62,000 bases of DNA from positions 7,140,134-7,202,133 of the forward strand of contig NC_135562.1 in NCBI RefSeq assembly GCF_964340395.1. The letters run 5' to 3'. The translations under genes were made by a program, and so were the position numbers. Below the pieces are notes generated by a model that searched no databases, was not told the DNA's origin, and saw only the letters and a program-made list of their open reading frames with translations. This document shows, piece after piece, positions 54,690-62,000 of this stretch; within the stretch, counting starts at the first letter, position 1; each line of letters opens with the position of its first letter. This DNA is from Glandiceps talaboti (Eukaryota > Hemichordata > Enteropneusta > Spengelidae).

Positions 54690-56860
54690 GAGGTATACAG
54701 ATAGAATTAGAAAGACACGCGAAATACTGTGAAAGAGGCAATCGCCAACGAGAAGAAGACTGAAAAGGGAGGCCAACTATAAACTAGGGACATAAAGCTA
54801 GAGACAGATAGACGCGGCCAGGGAGAGGCAGAGAAAGACATAAGCTTACCGTGGAAAGTGGAACAGTTACTGAGCAAGTGAACACGCAATTTTCATGAAC
54901 TCTTCACTCACCTACACTGCTTTCCCGTAACGAGGGTAATATTGCAAGATAGGGTGAACTTTTACTGGTAGGTGTATTGTACTAGTGCTATGTAACTTAT
55001 TAGGTTCATCTAAACATCCAATAAAAGATTGAACATTTCATTCAGTATTGCCTCGCTTATACCTGCTATAAATCTTGTTTATAAAAAGACAGAATATTTG
55101 AGGCGCCTTTTTTGGTTACCAAGTCGAAGTCGGGTTTATCGTCAGGCTCAAGCTTTGCTTTACGACTAGGTCTTTGACTACTAAAGACGAAAAATTCCTT
55201 AATTAAAATCAAACGGACGGGTACATTTCATACGATAGCTTGATTTTCACTTGATTATATTTTTTTTTTCTGTGTAAAATTCGATTAACGTGAAATTTTC
55301 TAATCAGGAGTCGGAATCGAAACGATTTTGATCAAAATAAGAAAAAAAAAGTTGGGCCAAGGCTAAAAAAAATAGAAACAGATAAATTGATTCGGGTATA
55401 ATTAATGAACCCTCACTGAACGATCAAACTCCGTCATTACAATTTGCAGACAGGACTGCATACAAAGTTAAAGGCGTCGAAATTGATTAACTTTGTACAG
55501 ATAAGGGGAAAGTTGTGATATTGCGTTGAGTCGATCAAAGCTGACAAAAGATTTCGTTTGGAGTCAGCCATTGTGAATGATGGCCCGGTCCAGCAATAAG
55601 CTACAGTGCCATTGATTTATATTTCGTAACGCCGTCACGAGCGAATAAATAGAGTATAAGAAATTACGGACTGGCTAATTTTCATTGACAGAGAGAGTGG
55701 GTCACGTGTTTGTAATCGTTCAAACGAACACATAATAGTTGATCGCAGAAAGCGGGAGAAATTGGAACGTTTATTGAACGGGCCCGATAACAGGGCCGCC
55801 ATTTTGTGTTTTTTTTCCTCGGCGTTGGTATATTATGAAGACAAGGGTCCTGTTTTTTTTTGTCTGCCGCTTTAATTTTGCCCCATTATGCTTCAAGGGT
55901 GGATAATCTAATGCTACAAGATCGAGAATAGTAATTTTGTAAAAAAATTTAGAATAAAAATACGGAGAGGGATAATTGTTTCAATTATCTTGGGAAATTG
56001 TTCGCCGCAGTGTGATTATTATCGTTTGGTTTGGTTAGGTTTTGGCGGGACCAATGCAGCGATCGACACAGATTCGCCACATTGTTCGTAGAGGGGCTAT
56101 GTTCAGTCGTACATAGAGTGTTATAACTACTTTACCTATGAACAAAAATTCAGCTCTTTTCTTTTCTATCGCCTGAGAATTAATGTTGTATGTAACTGAT
56201 TAATGATGTTACTTTCGCGAGTAATGATACAAAAATATCGAGGCATTTTATGAAATTCTCAGTATAAATGTTTCCTTCTATAGTTAAAGAAAACATATTA
56301 CTTGGTGTTGGAGTGACTGGTTGCTCATAATTTGAAAGCAGTGAGCTCATAAAATAGTAAAACGTGCAGTAAAAATGTTTGTCAATGGTCCAAATTGAGC
56401 TGAAATTACCAAGCACCACAATGTTATGCACGCAACCCCTTTATACATCATGACTTTATGTACGTTTAGATGGTTGTACTATTTGTGTGTAAATGAAAAT
56501 GACGAACCCTAAAAATCTATTAACAACTCATACGATTCTATCTAAATATACTATAAATTTATCATGTACGCAAAATGTACAACTGGAATACAATAGTGAA
56601 AAGTGGTATTTATATGGTAAAAAGCCTGCATTGATGAATTAGTATTCCATTTCTATTAGTATTATCATCCGATGAAAGGATGCGTTGGGGACATCTGGTC
56701 GTTGGTGGCGCACATCATTCGATGTCTCAAAATGTTTGAATTTTGAGCAAATATGTAGTTTTGAGGTTCCAGCAAAAATTTCGATAATATGATGGAATTA
56801 TTTTTTCGGCCAAAACCTCAGCCGATATCTCACTGCATGCAGTTATTTTAATTGTTGTTA
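54690..56860. other. Gene-free stretch
   Basis: AT-rich sequence with no recognisable gene. One GGCGGGA motif at 56044. Confidence 0.6.
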
Positions 56861-56871
56861 TCTGGTGAATT

Positions 56872-57128
56872 GGCAATGGGTATTTATTTTAGATCATTTT
56901 TTAATTGTTTAAACAACTTCATTATTTTGAAAGCATTTTCCTAGTTTATTTTCAAAACACTTCCTGTTCTTACAAAATAAAATTTTTTAAGATAATTTTT
57001 GTTGTTGCAATTATTGGGTTAAAAACATGGACTTGATCGATGTTATTGCCTTTTTTTTTCTTTGAATTTTTTTTTTGAAGTAGAGTATAATTGTTTTGTT
57101 CATGAAAAATCCAAAATAAAATACCGCT
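56872..57128. mobile_element. Palindromic MITE-like element, copy 3 (degenerate)
   Basis: The left edge, ATGGGTATTTATTTTAGAT, matches the left arm of the 39.4 kb element. The right half (AACATGGACTTGATCGATGTTATT, read in two parts, then ATTGTTTTG and AAAATCCAAAATAAAATACC) matches its right arm. The centre (about 57000) is decayed and T-rich. Confidence 0.5.
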
Positions 57129-57129
57129 T

Positions 57130-58300
57130 TGTTGTTATACGCAGGTAACTTAACTAAATACAATTATTAAATAATTAAGTGGACACAATTCAAAATTAAG
57201 AACATGAATTGAAAAACAGAAAATAAAAAATTGAAGTGGACAATACATTCTGATAGCTGAAAATACTGTGATTTTATTACCGACACCGGTACACAACTCG
57301 TCATTTCCCACTACACCAAACCTCGCCGTGATGGCGGAATTTACAAAAAGAATTAAAATAAACTGGCGACATTATATATATATACGATAACATTGTTTTG
57401 TCATCCAAATCCTTTTATCAGCCAATCGAGATTCTACAATTTCTCACATTGACTGATGAGCACTTTTAAACCCGAGAGGTGATGATTCGTAATAACAAAA
57501 AAGAAATTTCATCAAACCATATTGCACAATTACGACGTGACTGAACCATATTTTACGAGGTAATATTTCGTTGCACGGAGCGATGCAGTTTGAATGAGCT
57601 GGGGAATTTAATGCGATTGTTGGGCGCGGGGCAACGACATTCAGCGTCCCAGGAAGCCCCCGTAATAAGATACCTATCTCCGGTGTCGTAAACATTGTTT
57701 TCGACATCACAAGCTGTTTCGTGCATGCGTTTCATAATAAAATCATGGTGGTATAGTAGAAAGGGTCTTTCAAACGTGCGATAGTAAAATCGATAATCTA
57801 TCCGTGACACCGAGTCGAGTACCATCGCCTCGTATATATTTACTCTACAAGTACACGTAGTATGGATTCATGTGGAATAAAGTGTGCTCGGCCCACAGCA
57901 TTTACATCGTACATCGCTTTGGGAGTTCCACTCCTATAGTTACGGGCCCGGGTACGTGCATTTGGGGGGGGGGGGGTGGTCAAGGGCAAAAATACTTCGC
58001 GTGCGATATCGTAATAAAATTTCAAATTTACTGGAATCAAACAAAATATAATTCCTAAAATAAAGCAATATACTTTATTCCGATGGGATCACGCAGAAGG
58101 CCGCGTATACGTAGTTACCAATTCTATCGCAATGCTATTTTCACAGTTTCAACGAGAGATTTATAAAAAAACAACAAAAAAAAAAACAACAACACATACT
58201 GAGGATGTAGGCCTAACCAAAATAAATGGGTGGTTCCGATTAAGTTCAATTTTAGAATAGGTGGGGAAGGTAGATTCTTTATTTTATTATATAATATATA
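57130..58300. other. Gene-free stretch
   Basis: No recognisable gene. A G homopolymer lies near 57964. Two overlapping open frames on minus (57444-57825) show no known similarity. Confidence 0.55.
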
Positions 58301-58304
58301 TACA

Positions 58305-58453
<149 letters not shown>

Positions 58454-58459
58454 GTGAGT

Positions 58460-60006
58460 GTCTAGTTCAGGTAGTTATGTTTTCCATTGTTTCCCATATG
58501 TTGTATGTGTTATTGGTTTCTTCTCATCAGATGTACAACCATCACAGATCGGAAGAACAGTTTTATATTATATTGTCTTTTTAAGTTGATGTTTATAAAT
58601 GTTTCTATTTCTATTTCTTGAGAGACGTCACAATTTTCGCCATCTTATTTTTTTTCTCGAATACGTTAAAAAAGTTTAGGGTTGGAAGTTAAAAACTAGG
58701 TGGGGTCGGGTAACTGGAACCAAACTATTTCTTAGGCCATATGAGGACTTCATCATATATATATATATTTCAGCGAGAAAGAAATAACATTATTAGCATT
58801 GATCGATATACATTGCCATTACACTTTCCTGCAGCATTTGACCAGTATAGGTAAATAATAGATGATATCTGGAGAGAAATCTACCAAGTTTATCAAAGAA
58901 ATTAAAATTGTGCAAAAAAAAATTCAAAGTTCGAATAAAAAATAAACTCAAAATTATGGAAACTAGAAAAAAGTTTTCCACAGAATTTTAATTATTTGAA
59001 GATATGAGGTTTGGAGATATAACTTAGAAAAACAACCGGAATAACGTGATTCCCCGTAAATAGTTGATCAAAAACGAAATATTGTTACCTGGTATTTGGG
59101 TATTGGTTTGACAGGGTTGGGATTGTTAAAAGATTGGCAGCCTGTTTAACGAAGTTGTTATAGAAAGTGTACATTAGTATTTTTTTAACACCTTTTCATG
59201 AGATCATTTCACAACTCCATCTTTAGTGAATAAATAAAAGAAAAATAAGCTAAGAGTGAAGAGTGGATCCTACATTCATTATCAGAATAACAACGTCTCT
59301 TTATCTTGATTGTTAGCAAAAAACGACGACTCCTTTGTCAGGGCCTCGGGTTTCAGGGATGCAACGATGTGGTTTCCATGGCAACGAGTGTATAATGATC
59401 ACATATATACACATGTGTTGTCGTTATTACCTACCCGATGGGTGCTTTCATAGCGTAAACTGATGATGGTAAACAACGGAGAACCGTTTTTGATAGATAG
59501 GTAGGTGTGATAGTTTATGAAATTTGCGACTACTGTACTGTACTATTCCTGTTGGTATTGACACAGTACAAGTAACCAACCGTAACCAGTACTTAACTAG
59601 CGATCAACATGTTTATCGTGAAAACAATCCACCTATCCATACGGATTTTTGCCATCAAATCCGAACTCTACCAGCATAAAATGCAAACTGTAATAAACTG
59701 TTCGTCATGGTGATCATATGTAGTGAAAATTAAACTAGACCGTACATGTATGATGTACAGATCACACGCTGTCTCCCCATGTGTCAATTGTAACACACTT
59801 TTGTTAATATTCGTCAACCGTTTCACTCAATGATCATGAAATATTGAAAGTACATATCGTTATGTTTTGTCACATTCATGTACACGTATATATTAATTTC
59901 AATTATTATGCGACATGTTGCCATGACTATAAACACACTTGTACCAGTACAATTATGACAGTTTTCAGTTATAATATACAGAGGGCGTGCTTCTACTGAT
60001 GCTAAT
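58460..60006. other. Gene-free stretch
   Basis: AT-rich, no gene recognised. It contains the X-box-like site GTTTCCATGGCAAC at 59372-59385. Confidence 0.6.
59372..59385. promoter_or_regulatory. X-box-like palindrome (RFX-type site)
   Basis: GTTTCCATGGCAAC is one base from a perfect palindrome and close to the RFX X-box. About 31 kb upstream of the NOL4 start codon. Confidence 0.4.
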
Positions 60007-60103
60007 AATACTATATACAGGAAATTTCGTCTTAGACGGCAAATGCTATTAAACGATGTATCAAGATCAGTGAGACTGATCACAAAGTTTCATGTTGAGA
60101 TAG

Positions 60104-60990
60104 ATACAATAAAGATAACACACAAACATCCCTTACATAGTGTCTGCTCTATAGACACAATAAAGATAACACACAAACATCCCTTACACAGTGTCTGCTC
60201 TGTAGACACAATAAAAATAACACACAAACATCCCTCACATAGTGTCTGCTCGGTAGACACAATAAAGATAACACACAAACATCCCTTACACAGTGTCTAC
60301 TCTATAGACACAATAAAGATAACACACAAACATCCCTCACAGTGTCTGCTCTGTAGACACAATAAAGTTAACACACAAACATCCCTTATACAGTGTCTGC
60401 TCTGTAGACACAATAAAGATAACACACAAACATCACTTACATAGTGGCTGCTCTGTAGACAAAATAAAGATAACACACAAACATCCCCTATACAGTGTCT
60501 GCTCTGTAGACACAATAAAGATAACACACAAACATCCCATACAGTGTCTGCTCTGTAGACACAATAAAGATAACACACAAACATCCCTCACAGTGTCTGT
60601 TCTGTAGACACAATAAAGATAACACACAAACATCACTTACATAGTGTCTGCTCTGTAGACAAAATAAAGATAACACACAAACATCCCTTATACAGTGTCT
60701 GCTCTGTAGACACAACAAAGATAACACACAAACATCACTTACATAGTGTCTGCTCTGTAGACAAGATAAAGATAACACACAAACATCCCCTACACAGTGT
60801 CTGCTCTGTAGACACAATAAAGATAACACACAAACATCCCATACAGTGTCTGCTCTAGATCTGTAGACACAATAAAGATAACACACAAACATCACTTACA
60901 CAGTGTCTGCTCTGTAGACACAATAAAGATATATATAGTACACAAACATCCCTCACATAGTGTCTGCTCTGTATTTTGTTACATTTGTCC
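60104..60990 (+). repeat. 51-bp minisatellite, about 17 copies
   Basis: The unit runs ACACAATAAAGATAACACAC, then AAACATCCCTTACACAG, then TGTCTGCTCTGTAG. About 17 full copies plus one partial; some copies are 4 bases shorter at the CCCATACAG variant. Because 51 is a multiple of three, frames on both strands stay open over many copies and give repeated peptides; these are not genes. Confidence 0.95.
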
Positions 60991-61079
60991 CTTACACAGT
61001 GTCTGCTCTGTATTTTGTTAATGATAGCAAAAAACAAATACAAATATAACAAAATACAGAGCAGACGCTATGTAAGGGA
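60989..61079. repeat. Internal hairpin at the right end of the minisatellite
   Basis: Arms 60989-61020 and 61048-61079 are inverted copies spanning a minisatellite segment plus CTGTATTTTGTTA, with a 27-base A-rich loop. This is where the array changes orientation. Confidence 0.85.
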
Positions 61080-61199
61080 TGTTTGTGTGTTATCTTTCTT
61101 GTGTCTATTTCGACATGAAACCTTGTCATCAGTTTCAATTATCTTGATATATCGTTTAATAGCATTTGCAAGCTAAGACGAAATCTACTGTCAATACTA

Positions 61200-61755
61200 G
61201 CTGCTGCAGCGAGTGTATTTTGACTGTGATAAACGAAGGATCGATTCGTCAGCAAAGTGCATCTAGGGGTGAACATTCCTTGAATTGTTTGAATACACTT
61301 TATATCAACGGTGAGCGAACTAAGTTGTATGTATGTGATTACGATGCTGGAAGTTCACGTTGCGGTGTCGGCGTTTGTACGGTTATATATACACCACAGA
61401 GAAGTAACGAGACTTGTCTGTGCATACACGAACACCAATACTGAATTGTTTGTCGTGTTAATATATTCAACTTGAAATGCAAAGCTTGTCCCCGTTTCTC
61501 GACACTCTGTACAAAATGAGAACAACTCTCAATCTGGTCTTAGATGATCGATTCTCGGTGATGTCAGGTAAAATGTAGAGAACACTTGTAGTAGTTCGCA
61601 GAATACAATTAACCGAACGGGTATCACTTTCAGCACGTGATGATCATGAACAGAGTACATGTAAGAGAGTGCCGTGCATTCAATTTGCCATAGGCACCAT
61701 ATGATGTCGCACAATCTCAATATTAAAACGAAATCGTGATGAAAACTGTAGCGTT
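61200..61755. other. Gene-free stretch
   Basis: A 92-codon open frame (61166-61444, plus) is Cys- and Ser-rich but unrecognised, and it begins inside the foldback element. Nothing else seen. Confidence 0.5.
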
Positions 61756-61761
61756 CACACC

Positions 61762-61814
61762 ATGTATGTATGTATGTATGTATGTATGTATGTATGTATG
61801 TATGTATGTATGTA
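61762..61814 (+). repeat. (ATGT)n microsatellite
   Basis: About thirteen ATGT units directly abutting the hairpin at 61815. Confidence 0.95.
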
Positions 61815-61955
61815 TATGTTATTTGCCAAATACCGTTCCATATCTTGCTGCGAGAGGTAATTTTTCTGGTATAACGGAGAGCCGGAGGCGAGCCGTTATA
61901 CCAGAAAAATTACCTCGAGCAGCAAGATGTGGAACAGTATTTGGCAAATAACATA
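61815..61955. mobile_element. Near-perfect 141-bp hairpin, MITE-like
   Basis: Arms of 63 bases (61815-61877 and 61893-61955) are inverted copies with only four mismatches, and enclose a 15-base GC-rich loop (AGAGCCGGAGGCGAG). The outer end reads TATGTTATTTGCCAAATAC. The high arm identity implies a recent origin. It shares no sequence with the foldback element 0.6 kb away. It could be a MITE or a hairpin-RNA precursor. Confidence 0.7.
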
Positions 61956-62000
61956 CTTATACGTCACCTGTGACTATGAATTCATTTTTGAATGTCTAAA

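Larger units (their letters stand above)
60014..61192. mobile_element. Foldback element with terminal inverted repeats and minisatellite core
   Basis: The left arm (about 60017-60150) and right arm (about 61060-61191) are inverted copies of about 130 bases. Matching blocks include ATTTCGTCTTAG, GCAAATGCTATTAAACGAT, GTTTCATGT and GATAACACACAAACATCCC followed by TTACATAG. The arms flank a 51-bp tandem array. A possible 7-bp target duplication, AATACTA, flanks it (60007-60013 and 61193-61199) but is offset from the arm ends by 3 bases on the left and 1 on the right. No transposase, so it would be non-autonomous. Confidence 0.75.

Noticed and set aside
57444-57825. Two overlapping minus-strand frames of 88-90 codons with ordinary-looking amino-acid composition
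   Set aside because: Two different frames over the same bases, neither with recognisable similarity or clear splice borders.
60043-60990. Repetitive open frames of 60-135 codons on both strands
   Set aside because: Produced by the 51-bp minisatellite; no start context, no splice signals, and both strands are open equally.

Overview
The window is non-coding-rich animal (metazoan) DNA, AT-rich and densely studded with microsatellites. The only gene I can recognise is the 5' part of a NOL4/NOL4L-family gene (nucleolar protein 4 family) on the minus strand. Its protein is clearly homologous to the vertebrate N-terminus but diverged from it, and no vertebrate-type Alu or L1 repeats are visible. 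A bilaterian invertebrate, probably marine, is the most reasonable guess; I cannot name the species.

Layout. Three coding exons of the NOL4 gene read right to left: exon 1 at 27881-28141 (start codon, 87 codons), exon 2 at 4459-4605 (49 codons) and exon 3 at 2705-2917 (71 codons). All three have GT-AG borders and every junction is phase 0. Together they give an uninterrupted N-terminal 207 residues. Intron 1 is about 23.3 kb, intron 2 about 1.5 kb, and intron 3 runs off the left edge, so the rest of the gene lies outside. From 28142 to 62000 (34 kb upstream of the start codon) I recognise no other gene. Long reading frames there are mostly translated microsatellites or minisatellites.

Repeats. 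Roughly 6-7% of the window is simple repeat. Most is tetranucleotide tract of the GTAT/GTCT/GTTT type, often joined end to end as compound arrays; CT/GA, GT and CAT/CGT tracts make up the rest. There are also several mobile-element-like structures: a palindromic MITE-like family with three copies (about 34.9, 39.4 and 56.9 kb), a 1.18 kb foldback element at the right end whose core is a 51-bp minisatellite (60014-61192), a separate near-perfect 141-bp hairpin (61815-61955), and two pairs of diverged dispersed repeats (4.9/6.6 kb and 13.6/43.7 kb).

Regulatory-looking signals. Three kinds of short motif recur more often than base composition would suggest: GGCGGGAA (E2F-like), GTTNCCATGGNAAC-type palindromes (RFX X-box-like) and DR1 nuclear-receptor sites, including a triple DR1 cluster at 38454-38518. 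They lie in and upstream of the large first intron of a developmental-type gene. They could be enhancer components or relics of dispersed repeats; the sequence alone does not decide.
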